From Bacteroidota bacterium (GTDB lineage: Bacteria; Bacteroidota; Bacteroidia; Bacteroidales; VadinHA17): a stretch of 64,000 nucleotides of DNA. Shown piece by piece: positions 37,401-46,490 of this stretch. The notes beneath the pieces were generated by a model that was not told the DNA's origin, did no database searches, and saw only the letters and a program-made list of their open reading frames with translations. The DNA is taken from contig JAKPOU010000041.1 of the NCBI GenBank assembly GCA_029547705.1, positions 248,001-312,000 on the forward strand, in the 5' to 3' direction. A program made the position numbers and the translations under genes. Positions within the stretch are counted from its first letter, which is position 1. Each line of letters opens with the position of its first letter.

Positions 37401-38942
37401 ATCATTCACTTTCTTCTTGAGGGTAACCTCATTGTATGTCCGGTCGTAGAACAGAAATCCCCTGTTGGCAAGGTCAATGCATAAACCTGTCACGGCTTCG
37501 GCAGGCCTGTTCAGCCATGCGGCAAATTCCGCAACGGGAAAGGTTTCGGAGTAATACCATTCCGAGAATTTCTTTAACTGCATCAGCGGATGATATTCAT
37601 CTATCCCGGCCAGATCCATGAACAATCTGGAATCAAAGAATGAAGCAGATTCAAAGTGTGCTTTACCTATCGAGCTTCCCCTTGAGCGTGAAAAGACGAT
37701 TTTTGAATCGTCCAGATTCCAGGAGAGGTATTCAAAATACATGTCGAGCATGTGAAATGAATTGAATGACGGACTTCTGGAGATAGGATTGTTTCCCCTG
37801 AAAAAGTTAACCTGATGCTGTTCCGCGTTGTAAGAAAATGACAGGTTGGAATGATAAATGGAATCCTTGCCGATATAAATGGCCATTGAGGTTTCCGGGC
37901 CTGTCAATCCGGCTTTGGTGAATATGAATTCAGGTGTTTTTACGGTGATTCTGAGGGTATCGTCCTTGTACACAGTTATTCGTGCCGGCATATTATTGCC
38001 TCCCCGGCCCTTGACTGTCGCTCCTTCGAAGGCGAGTCCTCCCTGATAGTCAACACCACGGTACAGGTTTTCAAGTTTAAACTCCTTTGTATATGTCTCA
38101 AATCTCGGGAAGTCAGCTTTTTCTTTCTGACTGAACGCAATCGCCTTATCATAAAGCACTCCGTAGACAGGTTCCCTGAAATATGTCTTGTGATGAAGCC
38201 TGGCAGAATCGATGGTGAAATTGTCCTTTGCCGTACTGATAATGAAATCGCTTATTTCTGCATAGACTTCTTCACGTGAATAACCTGCCTTTTCCCATGT
38301 TATTATTCCTTTCTTCCCGTGAAACTCCTGGATTTCCGGATAATAGGACCCGTAAACGTTATAGATTTCAGTACTGTCCTTCTGATAATAACAGGTAAGG
38401 GTGGCATTTTCCACAACTGCCTTGAAAACTGTGTCATGACGGAATTGAAGAGCTTTCTCCTTGACCTTCCATCTGATTGTGGTACTTTCGGAAAGAACAT
38501 TTACCGTCAGCATCAGCTCAGTGTCCCTTATGTACCTGTTTATTTTGTCAACGGATATCCTGGGATCAAAGACAATTTCGCTGAGTCCTTTGAGCCAGTT
38601 GCTCAGGAATTCCCTGTCATTGCCGGCCCTGATATAGGTATTGAGAGTGACAAGAAAGTTGTACATATGCGGGACAGGCCTCATTGATCTTCCGTAAAAC
38701 TGGCTGGAAACGTCGATTATCCTGGTCATATCCTCAGTGTCAAATTTCTGGCTTTCCCAGTTTTGCAGAAAGAGGTTCAGTTCCTCCTTGTGATTCTCCT
38801 TCAGGTTAGGGCCCATGAAAGATATGAGCTGTTCCCTGTATTTTGAGGGATCGACTGAAAAGGGTGAAGTGAGCTGTGCATGCAACTCCCCGGGTAAAAC
38901 AATCAGGAGTATCAGGGTTGTGATGACCAGTAATCTTGACAT
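34422..38942 (-). CDS. Large exported protein of unknown function
   Basis: A 1506-residue protein with a signal peptide (LLVITTLILLIVLPGELHAQ). No lipobox, no obvious membrane anchor and no motif I can name. The N-terminal 130 residues are helical. The remainder is a long beta-rich chain with repeated patterns (MTVNGVSNVHLSDSQKVAIFP; KGLRGKGTIKHLAS), and the segment SADDIHL-like strand repeats suggest a beta-solenoid or adhesion-like fold, though this is inference. The C-terminus is basic and rich in Arg/Glu. It sits between tpiA and rsmE in a minus-strand run that includes tmk. Large size and intact frame argue for selection. Confidence 0.8.
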   Translation of the reverse strand: MSRLLVITTLILLIVLPGELHAQLTSPFSVDPSKYREQLISFMGPNLKENHKEELNLFLQNWESQKFDTEDMTRIIDVSSQFYGRSMRPVPHMYNFLVTLNTYIRAGNDREFLSNWLKGLSEIVFDPRISVDKINRYIRDTELMLTVNVLSESTTIRWKVKEKALQFRHDTVFKAVVENATLTCYYQKDSTEIYNVYGSYYPEIQEFHGKKGIITWEKAGYSREEVYAEISDFIISTAKDNFTIDSARLHHKTYFREPVYGVLYDKAIAFSQKEKADFPRFETYTKEFKLENLYRGVDYQGGLAFEGATVKGRGGNNMPARITVYKDDTLRITVKTPEFIFTKAGLTGPETSMAIYIGKDSIYHSNLSFSYNAEQHQVNFFRGNNPISRSPSFNSFHMLDMYFEYLSWNLDDSKIVFSRSRGSSIGKAHFESASFFDSRLFMDLAGIDEYHPLMQLKKFSEWYYSETFPVAEFAAWLNRPAEAVTGLCIDLANRGFLFYDRTYNEVTLKKKVNDFLTAFAKKKDYDILRFNSETKAPLDNAVLDTKNNQMTVNGVSNVHLSDSQKVAIFPYNQQIRIGRNRDMDFDGVVEAGLFTIFGHNFRFSYDTFKINLANIDSIRIAVEIDEVDAYGNPLVKAMDNLLELTNADLFIDDPDNKSGLKNLTQYPMVGVKKDSYIFYDNIPGLENVYPREDFYFRIFPFVYENIDHFKIETINLPGEFAGGNILKPMRQNLIVKDSSLLGFDMIIPPEGIELYGGKAVLYDSISMGSKGLRGKGTIKHLASTIVSEQFYLYPDSTITRATSFSMGGDVSGRFPSLESHNVAMRWLTGENEMQAVSSRGNSFRMFDNSSDFDGNIAYTPKSMTGTGIFNTSDSRITSDGFSFTSTSVKTDTSDFFLKSPSTGGYAFIAENAAVNVDFTLKTTALRLNTDDSFIKFPEIQYISKLSDFEYDMQDRILRMQEKRKAEKELVTPDRLLRTDLKNPEKPNFFATSTIRDTISFNAQKASYNLDGEYIEAENINYIRIADALIQPEKGRIKIGRRAMIDPLQNAVVAINNRHLLHSAGINIESARKYSGRGIYDYTDDSGEVRNISFSEVTVDTMATSARGFITSGENFMLSPAFTFTGDVNLYSGQEFLLFTGAAGIVNTCPSVKSAPVQFKSFIDPRNVMIPASDKPRDINGNPVMTGSLLNIDAMTIYPAFLSEQRSWIDVGLVSSRGYLYYDKAKSSYLLTSLEKIADRTLHGDLIALDRNSCILSGEGRINLGARFDPVKMTGAGQIKHNIDTGYVEIQALLGFDFHFSPEALRIMSQELKFIPTLKPVNLNSELYTKGMRDLFGVETANRMKEDLDLFGVSGELPPEFTFRLFLNDVTLYWHEASASFRSKGRIGLGFIGTDPVNVYVDGMIEIQRRRAGDMFDIYLKANESTWYYFSYIKGNMMTLSSNSAYNSVIENTRQRLRRIPKKVSREPYSYMIAVRDRMIRFLRRMESSDEEERSPAQDDPLRNLVR

Positions 38943-38994
38943 GATTGCAGAATTCTCTTTCCTGTTATCTCATGCAACAATCTTCACAATTGAA

Positions 38995-39762
38995 TTATGT
39001 CTGTTTCATTGCTTCAACTATTGCTGTAAAATCGTCTTTCTTGAGAGATGCACCGCCTATCAGTCCGCCATCGACATCAGGCCGGGAAAAAATGTCTGAG
39101 GCATTTGACGGTTTGCAGCTTCCTCCATACAGAATCGTGAGTTTATCTGCAATTTCCGTACCGTATTTTTCCCTGACCAGTTCCCGGATATGCAGGTGCA
39201 TTTCCTGTGCCTGATCCGGCGTGGCGGTCAGACCGGTACCGATAGCCCATACAGGTTCGTAGGCGATTATTATGTTTTTCATTTCTTTTGCTGCGAGCGG
39301 AAACAATCCCTTTTCAATCTGCCTTTTCACAACTTCGAAATAAGATCCATCCTCTCTCTCTTCCTTTATTTCACCACAGCAGAAAATCACCTTAAGTCCG
39401 CTGTTAAGCGCAAGGACGGTTTTTTTATTCAGCAGGCTGTCATCCTCATTATAATAGCTCCTTCTTTCCGAATGGCCGATAATTACATATTCAGCCCCGG
39501 TGCTCCTGATCATATCTGCAGATACTTCACCCGTAAATGCTCCTGAGGCCTCCGATGCACAATTCTGGGCACCCAGTGCCACATTCCCGCTTTTCAGATT
39601 CTGTGAGATGCCTGCCAGGTGGATAAAAGGCGGGCATATTATCACCTCAGCCCCGGAAGGAGCTTTTTCAGAGAAATACTGATCGAGGGATGCGGCTAAT
39701 TCCAGTCCCTCGTCATAGTTCATGTTCATTTTCCAGTTTCCGGCAACAATTTTCTTTCTCAT
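38995..39762 (-). CDS. tpiA: Triosephosphate isomerase
   Basis: A 255-residue TIM. RKKIVAGNWKMNMNYDEGL is the N-terminal substrate lysine motif, GHSERRSYYNEDDSL holds the catalytic His, and AYEPVWAIGTGLTATPDQAQE contains the catalytic glutamate near residue 169, followed by YGGSCKPSNA. It interconverts dihydroxyacetone phosphate and glyceraldehyde-3-phosphate in glycolysis. Motifs and length are standard. It follows a DoxX-family gene by 12 bases on the same strand. Confidence 0.97.
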   Translation of the reverse strand: MRKKIVAGNWKMNMNYDEGLELAASLDQYFSEKAPSGAEVIICPPFIHLAGISQNLKSGNVALGAQNCASEASGAFTGEVSADMIRSTGAEYVIIGHSERRSYYNEDDSLLNKKTVLALNSGLKVIFCCGEIKEEREDGSYFEVVKRQIEKGLFPLAAKEMKNIIIAYEPVWAIGTGLTATPDQAQEMHLHIRELVREKYGTEIADKLTILYGGSCKPSNASDIFSRPDVDGGLIGGASLKKDDFTAIVEAMKQT

Positions 39763-39774
39763 TTGAAATAGTGT

Positions 39775-40896
39775 TTAGTTTAAATTATCAGTTTTTAAAA
39801 ATTCTTTTTCAAGATATTCAAATGAAGGTATCCTGGCCCATGACCATTTGCCGAGGATTGTTCCTGCCCGCAGCAGCATATATCCCGGATCTGATCTTAC
39901 CATTGTCTTGAGGGTTATCTCGTCTACACTGCACACATCGTGGCTGCTGCCGTATCTCATGATCTCTGCGGCTCCGGATGCGGTAAGAACTAGAAACTGA
40001 ATATTTTCTTCTGACAGCCTGTTTCCAAGCGCGAACCCTTCATTCAGTCTTCCGGCTTTGATGTTTTCAATTTTCTGACAGATCATGAGGAAGGTGAAAT
40101 CCTCTGATGCAAGTATGTCTTCAGTAATGTCCGTATTGTCCTGTGTGGTAAGTACAAAATCGTGAATAGGAGGTTCATAGCCCTTCTCAGCCAGTACGGT
40201 TTTCTGATCCACAAATACCCAGGAGCTATCGTCTGCAGGGTAGTTTTCAAGTGAAAATTCCTTTGCAATACCATCTTTCTCATAGATAAAGGTTGTTTCA
40301 TACCTGTCCGCAGGTTTTCCTTCCGGAATTTTCATTTTATCAGGAATGTAAGTGCCGGTTTTGTATGGAAGGAAATCAATTAGGGGAAGATATCTGAGAT
40401 TGAAAAGGGAAAAGGCAATGAAGAGGGCAAGTATTCCTGCCATTGCCATCCATTCCTTTATTGTTCCGCTTGCTGGTATAACCTTGTTTCTGTTTATAAA
40501 CAGAACTGTTACCGGAATGAGCAGAATTATGTTCTTAATGAATGTCTGCCAGTTGGTAAGATGTATAACATCGCCGAAGCATCCGCAGTCTGTTACAGGA
40601 TTTGTAAGGGCCAGGACAAGGGTTAGCGGTGTGAAAACAATCATCATGAGCATAAGGAGCCAGATTCCGGTTTTTTGACGGATATTGAACAAAACCGAAA
40701 AGCCGGTAAAAAATTCAGCTGCACACAGAAGTATGCCGAGCGGCAGACTTAAAGGAAGAAGGAAATCCATGTTAAATGCCAGGAAGTAATCCTGGAACTT
40801 GTATGCTGAACCCAGTGGATCAATGGCTTTTACCGTGCCTGAAAAAATGAAGACCAGGCCGGCCGTGATCCTGCATATCAGTAACAAGTATCTCAT
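39775..40896 (-). CDS. DoxX-family membrane protein (BT_3928 type)
   Basis: A 373-residue protein. Residues 1-165 hold four or five membrane helices with the DoxX-like GLVFIFSGTVKAIDPLG and TNPVTDCGCFGDVI, a conserved CGCFG. The C-terminal 190 residues are soluble and resemble a thioredoxin-like or redox-linked domain but lack CxxC. The family is known from Bacteroides (BT_3928) and often neighbours tpiA. It may carry quinone or thiol redox functions; no activity is proved by the sequence. It begins one base before the tmk stop ends (overlapping unit). Confidence 0.85.
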   Translation of the reverse strand: MRYLLLICRITAGLVFIFSGTVKAIDPLGSAYKFQDYFLAFNMDFLLPLSLPLGILLCAAEFFTGFSVLFNIRQKTGIWLLMLMMIVFTPLTLVLALTNPVTDCGCFGDVIHLTNWQTFIKNIILLIPVTVLFINRNKVIPASGTIKEWMAMAGILALFIAFSLFNLRYLPLIDFLPYKTGTYIPDKMKIPEGKPADRYETTFIYEKDGIAKEFSLENYPADDSSWVFVDQKTVLAEKGYEPPIHDFVLTTQDNTDITEDILASEDFTFLMICQKIENIKAGRLNEGFALGNRLSEENIQFLVLTASGAAEIMRYGSSHDVCSVDEITLKTMVRSDPGYMLLRAGTILGKWSWARIPSFEYLEKEFLKTDNLN

Positions 40897-40897
40897 A

Positions 40898-41584
40898 TCA
40901 TATTATTTTTTTGTCTGTTAGTAAGTCAATTATTAGTTCAGATATTTTTTGTGGAGGAAGCATTATACCCTGCCCATTACTGCAGTTTATAATCTGAAGC
41001 CGTTCATCCCTGCCGGCAAGCTGAAGGTATACTTCCCGTACCTTTTTCTGGAAAAGAAGTGATTCTTCGTGAATATCCCTGGTTCCGCCAAGATATTTCC
41101 TGTCGTCACCGGTCCTGGAAAGCAATAATTTTTTCTCGGTAAAGGCAAACGGCACATCGAGAAAAATGTTCAGATCAGGAACAGGTATTCCGAAATGCCT
41201 GAATTCCAGGTCCAGTATCCATTTCATCAGTTCTTCACGTTCCTTTTCGTCATTCAGTTTTGCGCACTGGTAGGCAATATTCGAAAAGGTGTACCTGTCA
41301 AGTATGACCATGCTGCCCGATCTCAGCCATTCATTTAATAATCCTGATGCATCCTTTCTGTCTCCTGCATAAAGTATTGCCACAAGCCAGGGACTGACCT
41401 GATTCAGACTGCCGAATTCCCCGCGCAGGAAGCGGGCAATAAGCTCCCCGAAAAATGGAGAATCAGTCCTGGGAAAATGAAGGTATTTGCATTCCTGACC
41501 TTTATTTTTGAACCAGTCATTCAGAAGTTTTATTTGTGTGGATTTTCCTGATCCATCAACTCCCTCAATAACAAGTAATTTCAT
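40898..41584 (-). CDS. tmk: Thymidylate kinase
   Basis: A 228-residue dTMP kinase. The start MKLLVIEGVDGSGKSTQIKLL at 41584 carries the Walker A loop GVDGSGKST; the open frame extends 15 codons further up with no family match. VILDRYTFSNIAYQ holds the DR(Y/T) nucleotide-binding motif near residue 104, and a LID-like FTEKKLLLSRTGDDRKY follows. It makes dTDP for DNA synthesis. It starts a minus-strand run to rsmE. A promoter box lies 22 bases upstream. Confidence 0.93.
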   Translation of the reverse strand: MKLLVIEGVDGSGKSTQIKLLNDWFKNKGQECKYLHFPRTDSPFFGELIARFLRGEFGSLNQVSPWLVAILYAGDRKDASGLLNEWLRSGSMVILDRYTFSNIAYQCAKLNDEKEREELMKWILDLEFRHFGIPVPDLNIFLDVPFAFTEKKLLLSRTGDDRKYLGGTRDIHEESLLFQKKVREVYLQLAGRDERLQIINCSNGQGIMLPPQKISELIIDLLTDKKII

Positions 41585-41606
41585 CTCACAGTCATTAGCA
41601 GTAGTG

Positions 41607-41614
41607 CAAATGTA
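41607..41614 (-). promoter_or_regulatory. -7 box of the tmk operon
   Basis: Minus-strand TACATTTG matches TAnnTTTG 22 bases before the tmk start, with a TTT about 21 bases further upstream at the -33 position. It lies in the gap divergent to folP. Confidence 0.5.
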
Positions 41615-41685
41615 GCAAGCGCACTTCAAAGATTAAAACGAAAGGCCGGTATAATTATGATTTGTTTTCATGAGTTATTAACCGG

Positions 41686-42594
41686 ATGCGTGCAGAGGTG
41701 TTTGCTTTTAATGAAAAATCACTAATTTCACAAAATAATCCTACAGTGTTGGCTGATAAACCGGGTTTTATTAATGCAGGCGGGAAACTCATTGATCTGA
41801 GCGTTCCTAAAGTGATGGGGATAATCAATGTCACTCCCGATTCATTCTATCCGGGTAGCAGGGTTACAGGAAACAGGGAGATTGTTGAATCAGCGGCTGA
41901 AATGATCAGTGAGGGTGCGGACATACTTGATGTCGGAGGCTATTCTTCACGGCCTTTAGCTGATGATGTGCCGGCGGAAGAGGAGAAAAAAAGGGTGCTG
42001 AACGCAATCAGAAGGATAAGGGAAAGGTTTCCGGATGCCATTATCTCAGTTGATACATTCCGGGCTGAGATTGCATATGAGGCCGTCACCGGTCATGGTG
42101 TACAGATTGTGAATGATATTTCCGGCGGAGATGCCGACGGGGAAATGTTCGGTTTAATAGCTGAACTCAATGTTCCCTATGTGATTATGCATATGAAGGG
42201 AAATCCGCGTAACATGCAGGACAATCCCGAGTATGAGGATGTGGTTGCAGAGATACTGAGATGGGCGGGTGAGAGGATAAATAAACTCAGGAGGGCAGGA
42301 GTAAGGGATATAATCCTGGATCCGGGTTTTGGTTTTGGTAAGACAATAAAGCATAACTTTGACATGCTTAGGCGCCTGGGTGATTTTTCCATTGCCGGCT
42401 TGCCGCTTATGGCGGGGATTTCACGGAAATCGATGATCTGGAAAACCCTTTCCGTATCTCCCGGTGAAGCACTTAACGGCACGTCTGTTCTTCATGCAGT
42501 TGCCCTCCTCAGAGGGGTTGACATACTCAGGGTGCATGATGTGAAAGAAGCTGTTCAGGCTGTCAGGCTGATTGAAATGTTAAAAGGAAGCTGA
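41686..42594 (+). CDS. folP: Dihydropteroate synthase
   Basis: A 302-residue TIM barrel. KVMGIINVTPDSFYPGSR near residue 42 and DILDVGGYSSRPLADDVP near 84 are the DHPS pterin- and phosphate-binding signatures, and DPGFGFGKTIKHNFDMLR follows. It joins pterin pyrophosphate and p-aminobenzoate in folate synthesis. The roughly 40 N-terminal residues have no family match and translation could begin later. It is followed after 29 bases by a diadenylate cyclase gene, a pairing common in Bacteroidota. Confidence 0.94.
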   Translation: MRAEVFAFNEKSLISQNNPTVLADKPGFINAGGKLIDLSVPKVMGIINVTPDSFYPGSRVTGNREIVESAAEMISEGADILDVGGYSSRPLADDVPAEEEKKRVLNAIRRIRERFPDAIISVDTFRAEIAYEAVTGHGVQIVNDISGGDADGEMFGLIAELNVPYVIMHMKGNPRNMQDNPEYEDVVAEILRWAGERINKLRRAGVRDIILDPGFGFGKTIKHNFDMLRRLGDFSIAGLPLMAGISRKSMIWKTLSVSPGEALNGTSVLHAVALLRGVDILRVHDVKEAVQAVRLIEMLKGS

Positions 42595-42623
42595 ACTGCG
42601 AAAGATAAACAAACAATGGTAAG

Positions 42624-43400
42624 ATGTTAGTACCGGTAACCGTTCTTGATATAATTGACATACTGCTTGTTGCTTTCATCATGTTCCAGTTTTACAGGAT
42701 CATCAAGGGAACTTCGGTATTCAGCATTGTAATCGGCGTATTCCTTATCTATATGTTTTGGCTTTTAGTCAAAGCACTTAATATGAGCCTTATAAGTTCT
42801 CTTCTTGGACAGGTGATAGGAGTCGGTGTGATTGCCCTGATAGTTGTATTCCAGCAGGAGGTAAAGCGATTTCTGCTGGTGATCGGGAACAGATATATCA
42901 AGAATTCAAAGATTTCATTTAAGAGGTTTTTCTCTTCAGAACAGGATGAGTCTGTCATACCTTCGGTTGTGGAGGAGATAGTTAAGGCTGCCCAGTCGAT
43001 GAGTTCGAAGAAGATCGGGGCACTGATAGTTATCGGGCGGCAGAGTATGCTGGGTTTGTATGCCGACCGCGGACAGAGGATAGAAGCTGACATAAGTGCT
43101 GATCTCCTTGAAACGATATTTTTCAAGAACACTCCTCTTCATGACGGAGCGGTACTGATAGAAAACAACCAGATACTGGCTGCCAGGTGTCCGCTGCCCG
43201 TGACGGACCAGTACGCCCTGTCATCTCATTTCGGAATGCGTCACAGAGCTGCTCTGGGAATATCAGAACAGACAGACGCGCTTGTTGTGGTAGTATCTGA
43301 GGAAACAGGGCGGATTTCCGTGGCTGATGCAGGTGAGATCCGGGAAAATATCAAGCCTGATGAACTGAGAAACATTCTCCTTATGGAGAAGGTATGGTAA
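42624..43400 (+). CDS. cdaA: Diadenylate cyclase CdaA
   Basis: A 258-residue DAC. Three hydrophobic segments fill residues 1-75 (IIDILLVAFIMFQFYRII; FSIVIGVFLIYMFWLLVKAL; VIGVGVIALIVVFQQEV). The cyclase domain follows with TPLHDGAVLI near residue 172 and FGMRHRAALGISE near 203; DGA and RHR are the two catalytic motifs for making c-di-AMP from two ATP. c-di-AMP sets potassium balance and osmotic and wall stress. Co-transcription with folP is likely. Confidence 0.95.
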   Translation: MLVPVTVLDIIDILLVAFIMFQFYRIIKGTSVFSIVIGVFLIYMFWLLVKALNMSLISSLLGQVIGVGVIALIVVFQQEVKRFLLVIGNRYIKNSKISFKRFFSSEQDESVIPSVVEEIVKAAQSMSSKKIGALIVIGRQSMLGLYADRGQRIEADISADLLETIFFKNTPLHDGAVLIENNQILAARCPLPVTDQYALSSHFGMRHRAALGISEQTDALVVVVSEETGRISVADAGEIRENIKPDELRNILLMEKVW

Positions 43401-43470
43401 AAATTTCCACATTTTCCCGGCTCAGACGGCCTTTTTATTATGTTTGTCCGTTAATTTTGGATGAACTCAT

Positions 43471-44283
43471 ATGGATGTGAAGGGCAGGGTGCTGATTACA
43501 GGCGGAACCTCAGGACTGGGTCTTGAACTTGTGAAATTGTTTCTCCGGAAAGGATTTATTGTTGTTACCACAGGGAGAAGGATGCTTGAGTTACCGGAAC
43601 ATGAGGGCAGATTCATCTTTTACCATGTTGATTTTGCGGATCTTTCCGCTACTTCGGAGCTGTTCGGAAAAATCTCCAAAACACATGAATTTGATTACAT
43701 AATTTATAATGCAGGGATTTTAAGCCCTCCTGACTTCACAACCACTAAGGACGGATTTGAATATACATTCCAGATTAACTTCCTGGCACATTTTCTTGTG
43801 AATGAAATCATTATCCGTCATCATGCCCCTGACAAACCGCTGAGGGTAGTTGCTGTTACTTCCATGGCATACCGGGTGGCAGAACCGGACTTTAATTATT
43901 TCGGGGATGCCGGGAATTACCGGGCATGGAAAGCTTATTCCGGTTCCAAGCTTTATCTTGTTCTTATGTGCCGGTATTTTGCCGGGAAACTTTCGGGAAC
44001 CCCGGTCCGGTTTTACAGTTATGATCCCGGAATTTTTGGCTCCGAGCTTTACCGGACACAAAAGGGGATTTTCAGGAGGATTTACCAGCTGGGGGTGAAA
44101 ATACTTAGACATCCGGCCGTGTCAGCAGAAGTTCTTGCTGAAATTCTGACGGATCCTGATTTAACTAACGGAGCTGTATATGATGTAAGAAAGAGAATCC
44201 GGAAAGTCAGCCTGCCCGGAACTGTTAACAGTGAGGCATTCTGGACCGCCATCCATGCCCTTGCCCGTAAGTATTTAAAATAA
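43471..44283 (+). CDS. Short-chain dehydrogenase/reductase
   Basis: A 270-residue SDR. The NAD(P)-binding TGGTSGLGLELVKLF near residues 10-24 and the catalytic YSGSKLYLVLM near 155 (Tyr and Lys in YxxxK) are clear, along with YNAGILSPP in place of the usual NNAG. Its order and length fit the retinol dehydrogenase-like or protochlorophyllide-reductase-like class, which reduce lipophilic carbonyls. The substrate is unknown. It stands between cdaA and a YhcH-like lipoprotein gene without tight linkage. Confidence 0.88.
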   Translation: MDVKGRVLITGGTSGLGLELVKLFLRKGFIVVTTGRRMLELPEHEGRFIFYHVDFADLSATSELFGKISKTHEFDYIIYNAGILSPPDFTTTKDGFEYTFQINFLAHFLVNEIIIRHHAPDKPLRVVAVTSMAYRVAEPDFNYFGDAGNYRAWKAYSGSKLYLVLMCRYFAGKLSGTPVRFYSYDPGIFGSELYRTQKGIFRRIYQLGVKILRHPAVSAEVLAEILTDPDLTNGAVYDVRKRIRKVSLPGTVNSEAFWTAIHALARKYLK

Positions 44284-44364
44284 AGAGGCAGAAATGGTTG
44301 TTTTTTTTTATAATTTGCCATTGGTATTTGTCAGAGAGTATTTTTTAAAAATTTTAAACAGGAA

Positions 44365-44976
44365 ATGAAAAACACATTAATCTCTATCATGGTACTATTA
44401 AGCTTTTCCGGTTTGCCCGGCTGCAGGGAAAAGGATCCTTCAGCCTGGAGCAGCAGCAAACTTGACAAATGGTTTGAAAAGGGTGAATGGCTGAACGGAT
44501 GGCATATAAAGCCCGATGCTTCTGTTAACCGCAGGGAACTGGCAGTCTCATATTTCAGGCACAGGGAAAGATGGGACAAGGCTTTTGCTTTTCTCAGGGA
44601 TAATGATCCCGCATCAATGGAACTGAAACGTTATGACCTTGACGGAAAAAATCTGTATGCTACTGTCAGTGAGTATGTCTCAAAAGATGATTCTGCCGCC
44701 CTCTATGAAGCACACAGGGAATACATCGACATTCAGTATGTTGTGAGCGGAAGGGAACTGATAGGAATTGCGCCCTTAAATGATGTCCGGGAAATTATTG
44801 TCCCTTATGACGAAGAAAACGATATTGAATTTATGACCGTTAATCAGATTAAAAACCTTACTGCCACACCTGGCAGGTTTTTCCTTTTCTTTCCGTCGGA
44901 TGTTCACCGGCCGGGACTGAAGGATGGTGAAAATGCAGCTGTCAGAAAAGTGGTAGTCAAGGTAAAAATCAATTAG
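44365..44976 (+). CDS. YhcH/YjgK/YiaL (DUF386) family lipoprotein
   Basis: A 203-residue protein. A signal with lipobox GLPGC (Cys21) is followed by a DUF386 cupin domain: LKRYDLDGKNLYATVSEYVSKD, AHREYIDIQYVVSGRELIGIAPL and RFFLFFPSDVHRPGLKDGE are the family signature, with metal-binding Glu and His residues. Cytoplasmic relatives such as YhcH act in sialic acid and other sugar pathways and probably help sugar anomerisation; this copy is exported, which is less common. Its sugar is unknown. Confidence 0.85.
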   Translation: MKNTLISIMVLLSFSGLPGCREKDPSAWSSSKLDKWFEKGEWLNGWHIKPDASVNRRELAVSYFRHRERWDKAFAFLRDNDPASMELKRYDLDGKNLYATVSEYVSKDDSAALYEAHREYIDIQYVVSGRELIGIAPLNDVREIIVPYDEENDIEFMTVNQIKNLTATPGRFFLFFPSDVHRPGLKDGENAAVRKVVVKVKIN

Positions 44977-45056
44977 ACGAAAAGGTCAGCCGGAACTCCC
45001 TGTCCTGCTTCCGCTATGTTGCATCCGCCAGGCCACGGCAGATATTCAGTATCAGA

Positions 45057-46490
45057 CTATTTCCCGTATTCTATACTTATCTCGTAGTCCCATTTGTCGA
45101 AATACAGATTCCCGCCTTTCCATTCAACTTCTCCTCTCTGAAAATCATAGGGTTCACTTCTGAGATGAATTTTTTCAGGATACAGTCTGCCGGAGATTCC
45201 ATTGTTCAGGATCAGTCTGTAGGAGTCGATTCCCGAGATGAAAAATTCCCTTACGGTCTTGTCTTTGCTTGCCTGGAGATCATATGTGATATCCGACGGT
45301 ATCCATCCTGTGCCCTCAAAATAGATTTCACTCCAGTCATGAAGATTTTCGTGGTCAGGAAAAACTGTCCAGCCGCTTTGCCATCTTGCAGGAATTCCCC
45401 TGTATCTGAGCATTGAAATATACAGCAGTGTCTGCATTCCGCAATCGCCTCTCATGTTTTCCAGAACATAGGCAGGCATGTCGGCCATTGTTGAATATTC
45501 CAGCGCACCCGTCCATGGGATGTTTTCCTTGAACCACATGTAAAACAGCCTTGCAGTTTCAAAAGGACCGGTATCAGGAGCTGCAAGACTGTCTGCAAGT
45601 TTCTTTACACCTTCCGAGAAACGGATCTGGGGCGGTTCTTCCCGGGTATATTTTCTGTAAAGCGAAGATTCTTTATTGTATGGTTCAGGTTTTAAGCGCT
45701 CGGGATTTATGAACTGACCTGATGACTCGTAGCGTAATGATACTGAAAAGACTGCAGGACTTCCCCTGCGGGCTTTTTGTTCCATGTAGACTGATTTGTG
45801 GATCATGGAGTCGGGAGAAAAAATAAAGTCCTTCCCGGAGGCTGACAGGAATTCGATTTTCTGCTGCCGCAGGTGATCTGTTCTGGGCCATGGCATCCAG
45901 CAGCGGATTGTCTCTCCCTCCGGTACAACATCCGGATTGACACGGATTGTATAATTTATTGTCATGCTGACCGGACAGACAGGATCCCGGGTTTTTTCCG
46001 ATGCTGCAATGATCCCCTCTGTATGTCTGAGCGTTGCAATATCTTCCGGATCAGGGCTTTTTTCTGCATCCCTGTTTTCATAAAACATCCTGAGCAGTCT
46101 TAAATTTGATGCTGCCCTTCTGTAATACCTCTTTTGCCCGTCAATAAGCCGCCATTCGGTCCATTTCTTACTGTCCCACACCCGGAGGATGCTGTCGTTG
46201 ACCGGAATCCTGTAAGCCTCAATTCTCTGAATGAACTGGTCTTCGGTAAGAGAAAAATCAAGTTTTATCCTTTCGGAAATCTGCATCAGGCTGTCTGCCA
46301 TCGAGATAAGACCTTCTTCATTGGGAAACCGGGTTCTCAGGGAATCAAGGAGAAGCGGTATCTCTTGAAAATTTCCGTTTTCATATTCATTTTCCAGAAT
46401 TCTGAATAAAGCTGCGGGTTCCGGTGTATTCCTGCAGGACTGAAACAACAGGATAATAATGATGAAAGCAAAAAGCCGGCCGGATTTCAT
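45057..46490 (-). CDS. Transglutaminase-like lipoprotein
   Basis: A 477-residue protein with lipoprotein signal (FIIIILLFQSC, Cys19). The C-terminal half contains a transglutaminase-like cysteine protease core: NMRGDCGMQTLLYISMLR near residue 348 (Cys), ENLHDWSEIYFEG near 387 (His) and WIPSDITYD near 402 (Asp). In bacteria these catalytic domains usually act as proteases or amidases rather than crosslinkers. The N-terminal 160 residues are helical. Likely outer or inner membrane-anchored, periplasmic. Convergent with the YhcH gene and divergent from cysK. Confidence 0.87.
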   Translation of the reverse strand: MKSGRLFAFIIIILLFQSCRNTPEPAALFRILENEYENGNFQEIPLLLDSLRTRFPNEEGLISMADSLMQISERIKLDFSLTEDQFIQRIEAYRIPVNDSILRVWDSKKWTEWRLIDGQKRYYRRAASNLRLLRMFYENRDAEKSPDPEDIATLRHTEGIIAASEKTRDPVCPVSMTINYTIRVNPDVVPEGETIRCWMPWPRTDHLRQQKIEFLSASGKDFIFSPDSMIHKSVYMEQKARRGSPAVFSVSLRYESSGQFINPERLKPEPYNKESSLYRKYTREEPPQIRFSEGVKKLADSLAAPDTGPFETARLFYMWFKENIPWTGALEYSTMADMPAYVLENMRGDCGMQTLLYISMLRYRGIPARWQSGWTVFPDHENLHDWSEIYFEGTGWIPSDITYDLQASKDKTVREFFISGIDSYRLILNNGISGRLYPEKIHLRSEPYDFQRGEVEWKGGNLYFDKWDYEISIEYGK

